Positions 1-8,666 of a DNA stretch of 64,000 nt are shown here, piece after piece (within the stretch, counting starts at the first letter, position 1; each line of letters opens with the position of its first letter). Position numbers and translations under genes: made by a program. The stretch is from Halorubrum ruber (GTDB lineage Archaea > Halobacteriota > Halobacteria > Halobacteriales > Haloferacaceae). The notes beneath the pieces were generated by a model that ran no database searches, was not told where the DNA came from, and saw only the letters and a program-made list of their open reading frames with translations. The stretch lies in contig NZ_CP073695.1 of NCBI RefSeq assembly GCF_018228765.1, forward strand, positions 2,403,218 to 2,467,217, written 5' to 3'.

Positions 1-702
1 GTGGACCTCTGCGGGCACGCCACGATCGCGACCTACGGCGCCCTGTTCGCCGAGGGGGCGATCGACGGCGGCGAGCGGACCGTCCGCACGAACGTCGGGG
101 ACATCACGGTCGCGGTCGACGACGACGACGGGACCGTCTGGATGCGCCAGCAGGCGCCGAGCGTGGAGGTCGTCGACGTCGACCTCGGCCGGGTCGCGGA
201 CGCGCTCGGCGTCGACCCCGCCGCGCTGCGCGACGTGGGCGCGGACCTCCCCGTCGCGGTCGCGTCGACCGGCCTGCCGTTCCTCGTCGTCCCCGTGAAC
301 TTCCTCGAACGGCTCGGCGAGGCGGACCCGGACGACGCGGCGGTCGAAGCGCTCGCCGAGGAGTTCGACGCCGCGGGCGTGTACGCGTTCACTTTCGACG
401 CGCTCGACGCGGACTCGACGCTCCACGGCCGGGCGTTCGTCCCGTCGCTCGGCGTCTCGGAGGACCCGGTCACGGGCACCGCGAGCGGGGCCGTCGGGGG
501 GTACCTCCGCCGCGTCGACGCCTTCGACGGCGACGAGCCCGACGAGCTCCGGTTCGAGCAGGGCCACTTCGTCGACAGACCGGGACACGTCCGCGTGCGC
601 GTCGAGGCGGAGGGGGTCCGCGTCGGCGGGCGGGCGATGGTCGCGCTCGACGGCGAGATCCGGATCCCCGACGACGAGGACGACGAGATCATCGAGGCGT
701 AG
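1..702 (+). CDS. PhzF family isomerase-like protein, 5'-truncated by the window edge
   Basis: This is the C-terminal part (about 233 residues) of a PhenF/PhzF-fold protein. The window opens inside the gene, so the first in-frame GTG is not a trustworthy start, and the family's N-terminal catalytic Glu region lies outside. Visible signatures are the LCGHAT motif at residues 3-8 and the second-lobe motif EDPVTGTASG near residues 153-162, which marks the second half of the pseudo-symmetric fold. The acidic tail ends at TAG 700-702. PhzF members catalyse isomerisations or epimerisations of small metabolites; the substrate cannot be told here. No phenazine genes are nearby, so a phenazine role is not implied. 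Confidence 0.85.
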   Translation: MDLCGHATIATYGALFAEGAIDGGERTVRTNVGDITVAVDDDDGTVWMRQQAPSVEVVDVDLGRVADALGVDPAALRDVGADLPVAVASTGLPFLVVPVNFLERLGEADPDDAAVEALAEEFDAAGVYAFTFDALDADSTLHGRAFVPSLGVSEDPVTGTASGAVGGYLRRVDAFDGDEPDELRFEQGHFVDRPGHVRVRVEAEGVRVGGRAMVALDGEIRIPDDEDDEIIEA

Positions 703-809
703 GCGGCGTCGGTCGATCGCGGCCGCCGAGCCGATCGCGCCCCGTTACCCGTACCGGACGCCGACACCGGAGACCGAACGTTTAGCATCGCTCGCGACGT
801 ACCGTGGCT

Positions 810-1004
810 ATGGAATTTGACCTTCCACGCGCGGCAGCGATCCTCGTACTGATCGTCGCGATCGGCGCCGGCGGCCTCATCGGCGCGGGGATGATGCCCC
901 TCCAGACGACGCTGATGATGGTCGTCCCGTCGATGCTCGTCTTCGGCGCGCTCGCGTTCGCGATCGGCGTGAAACACGGCGAGTTCCGGTCGGCACACGC
1001 CTGA
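810..1004 (+). CDS. Small two-helix membrane protein, haloarchaeal conserved hypothetical
   Basis: A 64-residue protein starting MEFDLPRAAAILVL, with two hydrophobic segments (about residues 7-27 and 32-52) and a short hydrophilic tail. An in-frame GTG lies two codons upstream at 804, but ATG 810 sits about 27 nt from a TTTAG box at 781-785, the usual spacing for a leaderless transcript, so ATG 810 is preferred. I do not recognise a function. The short, Gly-rich double-helix form is common among haloarchaeal membrane orphans. Confidence 0.65.
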   Translation: MEFDLPRAAAILVLIVAIGAGGLIGAGMMPLQTTLMMVVPSMLVFGALAFAIGVKHGEFRSAHA

Positions 1005-1112
1005 ATCGACGCCGAAGACGGAGACGGGTGCCCGACCGCGAAGCGATCAGCCGCGGCCGTCCCCCGACCGGGGATCACGAGCCTTTTGAAACGCCGTTGC
1101 GAACCGAGAGCC

Positions 1113-2063
1113 GTGCTGCCCGGGTCGCCACTCGTCGAACTGCTGTTGATCGCCGGCGGCGTCGCCCTCCTCTACGCCGGCGCCGAACTGCTCGTCGCGG
1201 GCGCGAGGGACCTCGCGCTCGCCGTCGGGCTGAAGGCGTCGACCGTCGGCGTCACCGTCGTGGCGTTCGCGACGACCGCCCCGGAGCTGTTCGTCTCCCT
1301 GCTCGGCGCCGTCACGGTGTCGACCGACATCGGGCTCGGCGCGATCGTCGGCTCGAACATCGCGAACATCGGGCTCGTGTTGGGCGTCTCCGCGCTGATC
1401 CGCCCGCTCGACGTCTCCGACACCGTGTTCCGCCGGGACGTCCCGTTCATGGTGCTGGCCGCGCTGCTGCTCGTCGGCCTCGGCTGGGACGGCCGGGTCG
1501 GGCTCGTCGACGGCGTCGTGTTGCTCGCGGCGCTCGTCGCGTTCACCGCCGCGGTCCTGCGGCGCGTCCAGGAGAACCAGTCCGCGATCACCGACAGCGA
1601 ACGGGACGAGATGCCGGACGCCAAGGCCCGCGACGCCGCGGCGGTCGTCGGCGGCATCGTCGCGCTCGTCCTCGGCTCGCGGTGGCTGATCGACGGCAGC
1701 GAGTCGCTTCTGGCGGCCGCCGGCTTCTCCGACATCTTCATCGGGCTCACGGTGCTGGCGCTCGGCACGTCGCTGCCCGAACTGGCCGCGAGCGTCGTGG
1801 CCGCGGTGCGCGGCGAGGCGGAGTTCAGCGTCGGCAACGTCGTCGGCTCGAACATCTACAACATCCTCGCGGTCATCGGCATCGTCGCCGTGGTGACCCC
1901 CATCGGCGTCGCGCCGGGCGTCCGCAGCTTCGAGTTTCCCGCGCTGCTCGCGTTCACGGCTGCCATCGTCGGGGTGATGGCGTACCGCGAGCGGATCACC
2001 CGCGTCGACGGCGCGGTACTCACGGTCGGCTACGGGGTCTTCGTCTACCTGCTGCTGCCGTAG
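1113..2063 (+). CDS. Calcium/sodium antiporter (CaCA superfamily, YrbG-like)
   Basis: An integral membrane exchanger expected to swap Na+ (or H+) for Ca2+ across the cytoplasmic membrane. The protein shows the duplicated CaCA architecture. Alpha-1 repeat: VVAFATTAPELFVSL followed by GAIVGSNIANIGLVLG. Alpha-2 repeat: LALGTSLPELAASV followed by VGNVVGSNIYNILAV. The GSN(I)N and PE acidic motifs supply the cation-binding site in this family. About ten hydrophobic helices cover all 316 residues, the usual length. A longer TTG start exists at 1086, but GTG 1113 is placed about 27 nt after a CTTTTGA box, so it is preferred. It stands alone, in the same direction as dtdA. Confidence 0.88.
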   Translation: MLPGSPLVELLLIAGGVALLYAGAELLVAGARDLALAVGLKASTVGVTVVAFATTAPELFVSLLGAVTVSTDIGLGAIVGSNIANIGLVLGVSALIRPLDVSDTVFRRDVPFMVLAALLLVGLGWDGRVGLVDGVVLLAALVAFTAAVLRRVQENQSAITDSERDEMPDAKARDAAAVVGGIVALVLGSRWLIDGSESLLAAAGFSDIFIGLTVLALGTSLPELAASVVAAVRGEAEFSVGNVVGSNIYNILAVIGIVAVVTPIGVAPGVRSFEFPALLAFTAAIVGVMAYRERITRVDGAVLTVGYGVFVYLLLP

Positions 2064-2158
2064 CGCGGGAGACGGACGCCGCTCGGCGCGACCGCGGTGA
2101 GGTCGGTCCGGCGACCGGAACCGACGGGTATTCGGTCGCGGGCGGCGGAGCCGGTGCC

Positions 2159-3607
2159 GTGATAGCGATCGTCGTCAGCCGGGCCGACGGCGCCTCGGCG
2201 CACATCGGCGAGCGGCTCTTGGAAGTCGGCGACTGGGAGACCCGCGAGGACGGCTCGCGCCCCGACGCCGACGGAGGCGGGACCTACTATCGGACGGACG
2301 GGTTCGAGCTCCGCGAGTTCGACGAGCTCCACATCCGCCTCTCCGACCCGGCGGCCGCCTTCGATTGCGCCCCCGAGTTCCTGGCGTTCGTCTCCCGGCA
2401 CTCGGGCGAGACCGGGGAACTCCTCACCGCGCACGTCACCGGAAACTTCGGCGGCGCGGAGTACGGCGGCGATCCGGAGTCGCTGGCGCGGGCCGCGCCC
2501 GGCGCCGAGAAGCGGGTCGTCGAGGCGCTCGCGCAACACGCGCCCGATGGGTACGAGGTCGGCATCGAGTGCACGCACCACGGCCCGACGGACGTCTCGG
2601 TCCCCTCCTTGTTCGTCGAACTCGGCTCCGACGAGCCGCAGTGGGAGGACCCGGATGCGGCCCGGGCAGTCGCGCGGGCGGTCCTCGATCTGCGGGGGAC
2701 GGGCGCGGACCTATTCGACTGCGACGCCGAGGGGATCGGCGACGGCGACACCGACGCCGGGAGTCGCCCCCGCCACGTCGTCGGCTTCGGCGGCGGCCAC
2801 TACGCCCCGCGATTCACCCGGATCGTCCGCGAGACGGAGTGGGCGGTGGGTCACGTCGGCGCCGACTGGGCGCTCGCGGACCTCGGCGCGCCGGAGGCAA
2901 ACCGCGACGTGATCGAGACCGCCTTCGATCGGAGCCGGGCCGAACACGCCGTGATCGACGGCGACCGTCCCGAGCTCGCCGCGGTCGTCGAGAAGCTCGG
3001 CCACCGGGTCGTGAGCGAGACGTGGGTCCGCGAGGTCGGCGACGCGCCGCTCCCGCTCGTCGAGCACCTAGAGGCCGAGATCGGTCCCGTCGACGAGGGG
3101 CTGCGGTTCGGCGCGGTCGAACCGAGACTGGCCGGCGAGCAGCGCGGCGACGCCGAGGCGGTCGGCGACGCGGTCCGCGTCCGCGAGCTCCCAACAGACC
3201 TGCTCGCGCGAGCGCAGGGGCTCGACGCCGACGCGGCGCGCGAGGCGGTCGAGCGCGTCGCCGTCGCGTTCGACACGGAGCAGGGCGGTACCCGCGCGGT
3301 CGGGAGCGCCGCGTTCGCGACGGCACCGGAGACCCCGGGCTACGCGGAGCTCGTCGAGGGGCTTGCCGGGGTGCTGGAAACGGGCTACGACGCGGTCGAG
3401 GTGGCGCCCGACAAGGGTGCGGTCGTCGCCAGCGAGACGGCGTTCGACCCGGCGCTGGCGGCCGAACGGGGCGTCCCGGAGGGTCCGGCGTTCGGGCGGT
3501 TAGCCGACGGGGAGGCCGTCGCGGTCGACGGCGAGACCGTCGAGCTGGGCGACGTGTCGCGGACGCGCACGGACCGGTTCCCGATCGACGGCTCCGGCCT
3601 GAAATAA
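2159..3607 (+). CDS. dtdA: D-aminoacyl-tRNA deacylase, archaeal/plant type
   Basis: The 482-residue product matches archaeal DtdA, which hydrolyses D-amino acids from mischarged tRNA so they do not enter protein. Diagnostic stretches are the N-terminal MIAIVVSRADGAS, the LTAHVTGNFGG segment, the ECTHHGPTDVSVPSLFVELGS block (two His of the proposed zinc site) and HVVGFGGGHYAPRFT. The same frame is open far upstream, but GTG 2159 starts the recognisable domain and lies 29 nt from a GGTATTC box. The C-terminal ~170 residues are a haloarchaeal-style acidic extension. It is transcribed alone; ftsZ1 follows after 145 nt with its own promoter. Confidence 0.9.
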   Translation: MIAIVVSRADGASAHIGERLLEVGDWETREDGSRPDADGGGTYYRTDGFELREFDELHIRLSDPAAAFDCAPEFLAFVSRHSGETGELLTAHVTGNFGGAEYGGDPESLARAAPGAEKRVVEALAQHAPDGYEVGIECTHHGPTDVSVPSLFVELGSDEPQWEDPDAARAVARAVLDLRGTGADLFDCDAEGIGDGDTDAGSRPRHVVGFGGGHYAPRFTRIVRETEWAVGHVGADWALADLGAPEANRDVIETAFDRSRAEHAVIDGDRPELAAVVEKLGHRVVSETWVREVGDAPLPLVEHLEAEIGPVDEGLRFGAVEPRLAGEQRGDAEAVGDAVRVRELPTDLLARAQGLDADAAREAVERVAVAFDTEQGGTRAVGSAAFATAPETPGYAELVEGLAGVLETGYDAVEVAPDKGAVVASETAFDPALAAERGVPEGPAFGRLADGEAVAVDGETVELGDVSRTRTDRFPIDGSGLK

Positions 3608-3689
3608 TTTATAAACGCCCGCGGCGGCGTCCACTCGCCCGCGGGAGCCGTACGCGCTCGGGTCGGCCGCGAACGCCGGGGATTTCGGT

Positions 3690-3707
3690 GTCTGACGCGA
3701 GTCAGAC
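3690..3707. promoter_or_regulatory. Perfect 7-bp inverted repeat just upstream of the ftsZ1 TATA box
   Basis: GTCTGAC-GCGA-GTCAGAC is a perfect dyad with a 4-nt centre, ending about 10 nt before the AT-rich ftsZ1 box. The position is where an archaeal regulator could affect binding of the basal factor TFB. No regulator is identified. Confidence 0.4.
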
Positions 3708-3717
3708 GAACGGGCAA

Positions 3718-3726
3718 AAATAAATA
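3718..3726 (+). promoter_or_regulatory. Putative TATA box of ftsZ1
   Basis: An AAATAAATA run in otherwise GC-rich DNA, about 30 nt before the ftsZ1 ATG at 3753. This predicts a leader of only a few nucleotides. Confidence 0.6.
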
Positions 3727-3752
3727 CGTCCGGGTCGCAACCTCACCACATA

Positions 3753-4910
3753 ATGGACTCCATCGTTGAGGACGCCATCGACGAAGCCGAAGAGGCCCCC
3801 GCAGACGACGCCGGGGGAGCCGGCGAGAGCGCCGCCGGAGGGAGCGCCGGCGCGCCGCCACAGACCGGGACGATGACCGACGACGAGCTACAGGACGTCC
3901 TCCAAGACCTCCAGACGAACATCACGGTCGTCGGCTGCGGGGGCGCCGGCGGCAACACGGTCAACCGCATGACTGAGGAGGGGATCCACGGCGCGAAGCT
4001 GGTCGCGGCCAACACCGACGTCCAGCACCTCGTCAACATCGAGGCCGACACGAAGATCCTCATGGGCCAGCAGAAGACGCAGGGGCGCGGCGCCGGCTCC
4101 CTCCCGCAGGTGGGCGAGGAGGCCGCTATCGAGTCCCAAGAGGAGATCCAAGACGCCATCGACGGCTCCGACATGGTGTTCGTCACCGCGGGGCTCGGCG
4201 GGGGGACGGGGACCGGCTCGGCCCCGGTCGTCGCGAAGGCCGCCCGCGAGTCGGGGGCGCTCACCATCGCTATCGTCACGACGCCGTTCACGGCGGAGGG
4301 TGAGGTGCGCCGGACGAACGCCGAGGCCGGCTTAGAGCGGCTCCGCGACGTGAGCGACACGGTCATCGTCGTCCCCAACGACCGCCTGCTCGACGCGGTC
4401 GGGAAGCTCCCGGTCCGGCAGGCGTTCAAGGTGTCCGACGAGGTTCTGATGCGCTCGGTGAAGGGGATCACCGAGCTGATCACGATGCCCGGGCTCGTCA
4501 ACCTCGACTTCGCCGACGTCCGCACCGTGATGGAGAAGGGCGGCGTCGCGATGATCGGCCTCGGCGAGTCCGACTCCGACTCGAAGGCGCAGGACTCCGT
4601 GAAGTCCGCGCTGCGCTCGCCGCTGCTCGACGTCGACATCTCCGGCGCGAACTCCGCGCTGGTGAACGTCACCGGCGGCACCGACATGTCCATCGAGGAG
4701 GCCGAGGGCGTCGTCGAGGAGATCTACGACCGGATCGACCCCGACGCGCGGATCATCTGGGGGACCTCCGTCGACGACGAGCTGGAGGGGGAGATGCGCA
4801 CGATGATCGTCGTGACCGGCGTCGAGTCGCCACAGATCTACGGGAACAACGGCGAGCCGCCGGAGGGCGGCGCGCCGAGCGACGTCGAGGACATCGACTA
4901 CGTGGAGTGA
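3753..4910 (+). CDS. ftsZ1: Cell division protein FtsZ, haloarchaeal FtsZ1 type
   Basis: A tubulin-family GTPase that assembles the midcell ring. The 385-residue product has a 50-residue acidic N-terminal extension, the nucleotide-binding [13 protein letters not shown] at about 61-73, the tubulin signature GGGTGTGS at 149-156 and the catalytic T7 loop NLDFADV at 250-256. It ends in an acidic tail, DVEDIDYVE. The following secE and spt5 give the ftsZ1-secE-spt5 order I know from other haloarchaea, which favours FtsZ1 over FtsZ2 or CetZ. A box at 3718 and a dyad at 3690-3707 mark its promoter. Confidence 0.96.
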   Translation: MDSIVEDAIDEAEEAPADDAGGAGESAAGGSAGAPPQTGTMTDDELQDVLQDLQTNITVVGCGGAGGNTVNRMTEEGIHGAKLVAANTDVQHLVNIEADTKILMGQQKTQGRGAGSLPQVGEEAAIESQEEIQDAIDGSDMVFVTAGLGGGTGTGSAPVVAKAARESGALTIAIVTTPFTAEGEVRRTNAEAGLERLRDVSDTVIVVPNDRLLDAVGKLPVRQAFKVSDEVLMRSVKGITELITMPGLVNLDFADVRTVMEKGGVAMIGLGESDSDSKAQDSVKSALRSPLLDVDISGANSALVNVTGGTDMSIEEAEGVVEEIYDRIDPDARIIWGTSVDDELEGEMRTMIVVTGVESPQIYGNNGEPPEGGAPSDVEDIDYVE

Positions 4911-5017
4911 CGGTCGCCGGGCGCGCGGACCGGTCGCCGCGCGACGCGGCGACGCCGTTACCGCTCCGGGGGCGCATCAAAAGGTAAAAACCGTCTCGTC
5001 TCGAACCTCAGTCTAAC

Positions 5018-5194
5018 ATGGACGTTCCGTACGACCTCAACAGCTACATTCGGGTGCTGAAGCTGGCGAGCACGCCGAGCACCGACGAGTTCCTCCAGGT
5101 GTCGAAGATCGCCGGCGCCGGGATCCTGCTCATCGGGTTCATCGGGTTCCTGATCTTCGCGATCATGAGCCTGCTCCCGGGGGTCGGCGCGTAA
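5018..5194 (+). CDS. secE: Protein translocase subunit SecE/Sec61-gamma
   Basis: A 58-residue protein starting MDVPYDLNSYIRVLKLAS, with an amphipathic N-terminal half carrying the family pattern (TPSTDEFLQVSKIAG) and a single C-terminal transmembrane helix (about 32-54). SecE clamps the SecY channel in the cytoplasmic membrane. Its TAA stop overlaps the ATG of spt5 (TAATG at 5192-5196), so the two are translationally coupled. An AT-rich AAAGGTAAAAA stretch at 4979-4990 may be an internal promoter after ftsZ1. Confidence 0.93.
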   Translation: MDVPYDLNSYIRVLKLASTPSTDEFLQVSKIAGAGILLIGFIGFLIFAIMSLLPGVGA

Positions 5195-5646
5195 TGCCGA
5201 TCTACTCGGTCAAGACGACGGCGAGCCAAGAGCGCACCGTCGCCGACATGCTCGCCGAGAAGGAGGCGCCGGAGATCCAGGCCGTCATCGCTCCCGACCA
5301 GCTCACGAGCTATGTGATGGTCGAGGCGACCGACGGGACCGCGTTCGGGCGGATCCTCGACGAGATCCCGCACGCCCGCGGCGTCATTCAGGGCGGCGAC
5401 GGGCCCGCCGAGAGTCCCTTCTCCGAGGTCGAGCACTTCCTCTCGCCGACCCCGGACGTGGAGGGGATCGGCGAGGGCGACATCGTCGAGCTGATCGCCG
5501 GCCCGTTCAAAGGGGAGAAGGCGCGCGTCCAGCGGATCGACGAGGGGAAAGATCAGGTGACCGTCGAGCTGTACGAGGCGACCGTGCCGATTCCGGTAAC
5601 GGTCCGCGGCGACCAGATCCGTGTGCTCGACAGCGAGGAGCGATAG
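5194..5646 (+). CDS. spt5: Transcription elongation factor Spt5 (NusG family)
   Basis: A 150-residue archaeal Spt5/NusG. The N-terminal NGN domain begins MPIYSVKTTASQERTVADML and contains YVMVEATDG; it binds the RNA polymerase clamp. The C-terminal KOW domain (about 88-145) begins EGDIVELIAGPFKGEKARVQRID. Length and domain order are normal. It acts with Spt4 in elongation. The start is fixed by the 1-nt overlap with secE, and the pair probably forms a transcript with ftsZ1. Confidence 0.96.
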   Translation: MPIYSVKTTASQERTVADMLAEKEAPEIQAVIAPDQLTSYVMVEATDGTAFGRILDEIPHARGVIQGGDGPAESPFSEVEHFLSPTPDVEGIGEGDIVELIAGPFKGEKARVQRIDEGKDQVTVELYEATVPIPVTVRGDQIRVLDSEER

Positions 5647-5768
5647 CTCCTCATACTGAGCGAGCGGCGCGACGGACGGCGGAGTCGTGACGGACTGGTC
5701 CGGCGCTCTGACGTCGGTCCCACACGCAACGACAAGGGCTTTATTCGACGACGACGGACGAAACGGAT

Positions 5769-6731
5769 ATGTTCGGCCACGGCGCGCCGGCGGTGTTGAG
5801 CGTGATCCCCGACACGTTCACGTTCGCGTGGATCGTCGCGATCCTCTTCGCGACGGCGTGGCTGCTCGACAGCCGCGGGCTGTCAGCGGGGCGGACGCTC
5901 GCGGCCGCGACGTGGGCGCTGTTCGGGCTGTTCTGGCTGTCGACGGTGCCGTACTTCGCGTTCGAACACCAGAGCTACGTGGAGTCGATCCTCGCGCTCG
6001 TCGGCTTCCCGGCCAGCGTGTACGCCGGGTACCTCCTGTACGACGGGCGGGCGTCGCTTTTCACCCTCACCCGGGCCATCGCGATTATGCTGTTCATCTA
6101 CCTCCCGTTCGAGACGATCCCGGCGTTCACGTTCGCCGGGGTCGCGGTGCCGGAGCCCCGTCGGATCCTCATCGAAATCGTGGCTTCGCAGACGGGGGCG
6201 CTCATCGACCTGCTCGGGTACGCGCCCGAGGCGGTGACGAGCAACGAGGGGTACGACGCGGCGTACTCGTGGACGCTCGACGACGGCCACACGGTCATCA
6301 TCCACATCGTGCTGGCGTGTACGGGGCTCGGGAGCATGGCCATCTTCGGCGGCCTGGTGGCCGCCGTCGAGGCGCCGCTCTCCCGGAAGCTCCGCGCGCT
6401 CGCGGTGTCGCTCCCGCTCATCTACGTCCTGAACATCCTCCGGACGACGTTCATCTCCGTGGTGGCCGGCAACCAGTACATGCACTGGTACCCGGACCTC
6501 GTGTTGACGATGTTCGGCGCGACCGACCCGTACCGCGTCTCCTTCCTCATCTCCGACCGGATCATGAGCCAGCTGTTGGCGGTCGTGGCGCTCATCGCGA
6601 TCACCTTCCTCGCGGTGCGCGAGCTGCCCGAGCTCGCGGTGATCTTGGAGGACGTCCTCTACCTCATCACCGGCGAGGAACACGACCTGACGGAGTCGCT
6701 CGACCTCCCGCGCGAGCCGACGAACCGGTAG
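5769..6731 (+). CDS. artA: Archaeosortase A
   Basis: A multi-spanning membrane protease-transferase that processes proteins with a C-terminal PGF-CTERM signal and attaches them to lipid at the cell surface. The expected catalytic triad is visible: Cys184 in VLACTGLGSM, Arg225 in LNILRTTFI and Arg264 in ISDRIMSQ. These are spaced exactly as I recall for the experimentally studied Haloferax enzyme (C173, R214, R253), each shifted by 11. About eight helices fill the 320 residues. A TTTATT box at 5740-5745 lies 28 nt before the ATG. A likely substrate is encoded in this window at 17820-19085. Confidence 0.93.
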   Translation: MFGHGAPAVLSVIPDTFTFAWIVAILFATAWLLDSRGLSAGRTLAAATWALFGLFWLSTVPYFAFEHQSYVESILALVGFPASVYAGYLLYDGRASLFTLTRAIAIMLFIYLPFETIPAFTFAGVAVPEPRRILIEIVASQTGALIDLLGYAPEAVTSNEGYDAAYSWTLDDGHTVIIHIVLACTGLGSMAIFGGLVAAVEAPLSRKLRALAVSLPLIYVLNILRTTFISVVAGNQYMHWYPDLVLTMFGATDPYRVSFLISDRIMSQLLAVVALIAITFLAVRELPELAVILEDVLYLITGEEHDLTESLDLPREPTNR

Positions 6732-6794
6732 CTCGGAGGCCGGACGACGGCACCGGCGGGCGATCGAGGGCGGTCACGTCCCGGAGAACTCCCG

Positions 6795-6826
6795 TAAATA
6801 TATAGCACTATATAGCAAGCTATAGA
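6795..6826. promoter_or_regulatory. AT-rich repeated TATAGC dyads upstream of the MgtC-like gene
   Basis: Within very GC-rich DNA there is an AT-rich block in which TATAGC occurs twice directly and once inverted (TATAGC-AA-GCTATA). It lies about 100 nt before the GTG of the downstream membrane gene. It could be an operator or a promoter with overlapping boxes; no regulator is identified. Confidence 0.35.
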
Positions 6827-6921
6827 CGTGGGCGACGGGTACGAACGACCATGACTGCGAGGATGCGGGACGGATCGCCGGGCTCCGGCCGCGGAGCCCG
6901 GCCGCGACGGGGTGGTCGGCG

Positions 6922-8169
6922 GTGCTGAGCGGAGTCGACCCGTTCGTCTACCTGGAGACGAACGTCGCCAAGCTGGTGCTCGCGACCGCGCTCGGCATGT
7001 TCCTCGGGTTAGAGCGGGAGTGGTCCCAGAAGTCGGCGGGGATCCGGACGTTCGCGCTCGTCAGCCTCGCGGCGGCCGTGTTCTCGCTGCTCGACGAGCC
7101 GGGGCTGCTCGTCGTTGGCGGCGTGCTGGTGGTCGCCAGCGCGGTCCTGCTCGCGGTCCGGAGCTTCGTCGAGGCCGACGTCGACGGCCTCTCGCTGACG
7201 ACGTCGGCGTCGATGCTCGTCGCGTACGGGGTCGGCGTCCTCGTCGCCGAGGGGCTCTTCATCGAGTCCGTGACGGTGGCGGTGCTGTCGTCGCTGTTGC
7301 TCGTGTTGAAGCGGGAGCTCCACGCGTTCGCGTGGGGGCTCTCCCGGCAGGAGGTCCGCAGCGCGGTGGAGTTCACCATCCTCGCGTTCGTCGTCTTTCC
7401 GCTCCTCCCCGCGGAGACGATCGACCCGTGGAACGCGGTCCAGCCGCGGCTCGTCTGGTCGCTCGTGGTCGCGGTCAGCGCCATCGGCTTCGTCAACTAC
7501 GTCCTCGTCAAGCGGTATCAGGGGCGCGGCTACGCGGTGACGGGCTTCTTCGGCGGGCTCGTCAACTCGACCGCGGTCGTCGCCGAGATGGCGAAGCGCG
7601 CGAAGGGGCGGGCGGACCTGCGCGAGATCGCGGTGGGGTCGATCCTCCTCGCGAACGCGGCCATGGCCTTCCGCAACGCCGCTGTGGTCGCCGTCTTCGT
7701 CCCGGAGGCGGCGCTCGTCGTCGGGATGCCCCTCGGCGCGATCACGCTGGCGGGGATCGGGGTCGCGGTGTGGCGAAGCGACTGGCGGACGAACATGGAA
7801 GCGGAACTCACCTCCCCGTTCAGCCTCGGCAACGCGCTCACCTTCGGCGCGCTCTTCCTCGTCGTGCTGCTCGTCTCGGCGGTCGCCGAGGAGACGTTCG
7901 GCGCGGGCGGGTTCGTCGCCACCTCCTTCCTCGCCGGGCTGGTGTCGTCCGGGACCTCGACCACCACGGCCGTCTCGCTGCTCGGGACCGGACAGATCGG
8001 GGTCGACACCGCGGTCGCGGGCGTGGTCGCTGGCACGGCCGCCAGCATCCTGATCAAGACCGCCTTCGCGGCGAGTATCGCGCGCGATCTGGTGCGGCCC
8101 GTGTTCCTGTGGAACCTTTTGTTGATCGCTGTGGGCGTGATCGCCGGGTTGCCGCTGTTACTGCTCTGA
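6922..8169 (+). CDS. MgtC/SapB-type membrane protein with DUF4010 domain
   Basis: A 415-residue polytopic membrane protein. The N-terminal ~140 residues match the MgtC/SapB fold (LATALGMFLGLEREWSQKSAGIRTFALVSLAAAVF, with the conserved GLERE and GIRT motifs). The rest, from about residue 180, is the DUF4010 block (VKRYQGRGYAVTGFFGGLVNSTAVVAEMA and FLAGLVSSGTSTTTAVSLL). About 12-13 helices are expected. The molecular activity of this fusion family is unknown; MgtC itself is linked to Mg2+ homeostasis. GTG 6922 is used because MLSGVDPFVYLETNVAKLV gives the full first helix. It is monocistronic. Confidence 0.85.
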   Translation: MLSGVDPFVYLETNVAKLVLATALGMFLGLEREWSQKSAGIRTFALVSLAAAVFSLLDEPGLLVVGGVLVVASAVLLAVRSFVEADVDGLSLTTSASMLVAYGVGVLVAEGLFIESVTVAVLSSLLLVLKRELHAFAWGLSRQEVRSAVEFTILAFVVFPLLPAETIDPWNAVQPRLVWSLVVAVSAIGFVNYVLVKRYQGRGYAVTGFFGGLVNSTAVVAEMAKRAKGRADLREIAVGSILLANAAMAFRNAAVVAVFVPEAALVVGMPLGAITLAGIGVAVWRSDWRTNMEAELTSPFSLGNALTFGALFLVVLLVSAVAEETFGAGGFVATSFLAGLVSSGTSTTTAVSLLGTGQIGVDTAVAGVVAGTAASILIKTAFAASIARDLVRPVFLWNLLLIAVGVIAGLPLLLL

Positions 8170-8215
8170 TCGCTTTCGGCGCGAAATCGGGCGGAGTCGA
8201 CGGTCGAGCCGCTTT

Positions 8216-8590
8216 TCAGGAGAGGTGTTCAGCGATGTCTGTCGACGAGACCATGCCGACGTAGTCGTCGTCGACGACCGGGAGGTGTTTCACGCCGTAC
8301 ATCGTCATCATCGCGGCGACCTCCTGCATCATGAGGTCGGGCGTCACCGTTTCCACGTCCTCGGTCATCACGTCGCGGACCGCCGTCGCCTCGGGGTCGC
8401 GCCCGTCGGCGACCGCCCCGACGACGTCGCTCTGTGTGACGATACAGCCGCCGCCGGTCGTCACGACGAGCGCGCTGATGCCGTCGTCACGCATCCGCTT
8501 CGCCGCTTCCCGGATCGGCGCCGACGCGCCGATCGTCTCCAGCGGGGTCGACATCACGTCCGCGACGCGGGTCCTGTCGTCGAGATCCAT
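8216..8590 (-). CDS. CBS-pair domain protein
   Basis: A 124-residue stand-alone Bateman module. Two CBS motifs are visible: VADVMSTPLETIGASAPIREAAKRM...ISALVV, and VRDVMTEDVETVTPDLMMQEVAAMM...VKHLPVVDDDYVGMVSSTDI. Such proteins bind adenine nucleotides and usually regulate a partner. No fused effector domain is present. It lies 76 nt downstream of a second CBS-pair gene in the same direction, so the two may be co-transcribed or a divergent duplicate pair. The partner cannot be told from context. Confidence 0.87.
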   Translation of the reverse strand: MDLDDRTRVADVMSTPLETIGASAPIREAAKRMRDDGISALVVTTGGGCIVTQSDVVGAVADGRDPEATAVRDVMTEDVETVTPDLMMQEVAAMMTMYGVKHLPVVDDDYVGMVSSTDIAEHLS

Positions 8591-8666
8591 GCCTCGCCGT
8601 GTGTTACCGTGTCACATTACTCTTCCGGAACGCACAACGCGGGGCGGGCGCCGCGGTTCCGGCCCG

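Noticed and set aside
1028..2158. A long N-terminal extension of dtdA
   Set aside because: It overlaps the Na+/Ca2+ exchanger on the same strand, is Arg-rich, and matches nothing in the deacylase family.
6851..6928. A 25-codon frame (ATG 6851) overlapping the MgtC-like start
   Set aside because: It is Gly/Arg-rich, has no recognisable pattern, and is probably chance in GC-rich leader DNA.
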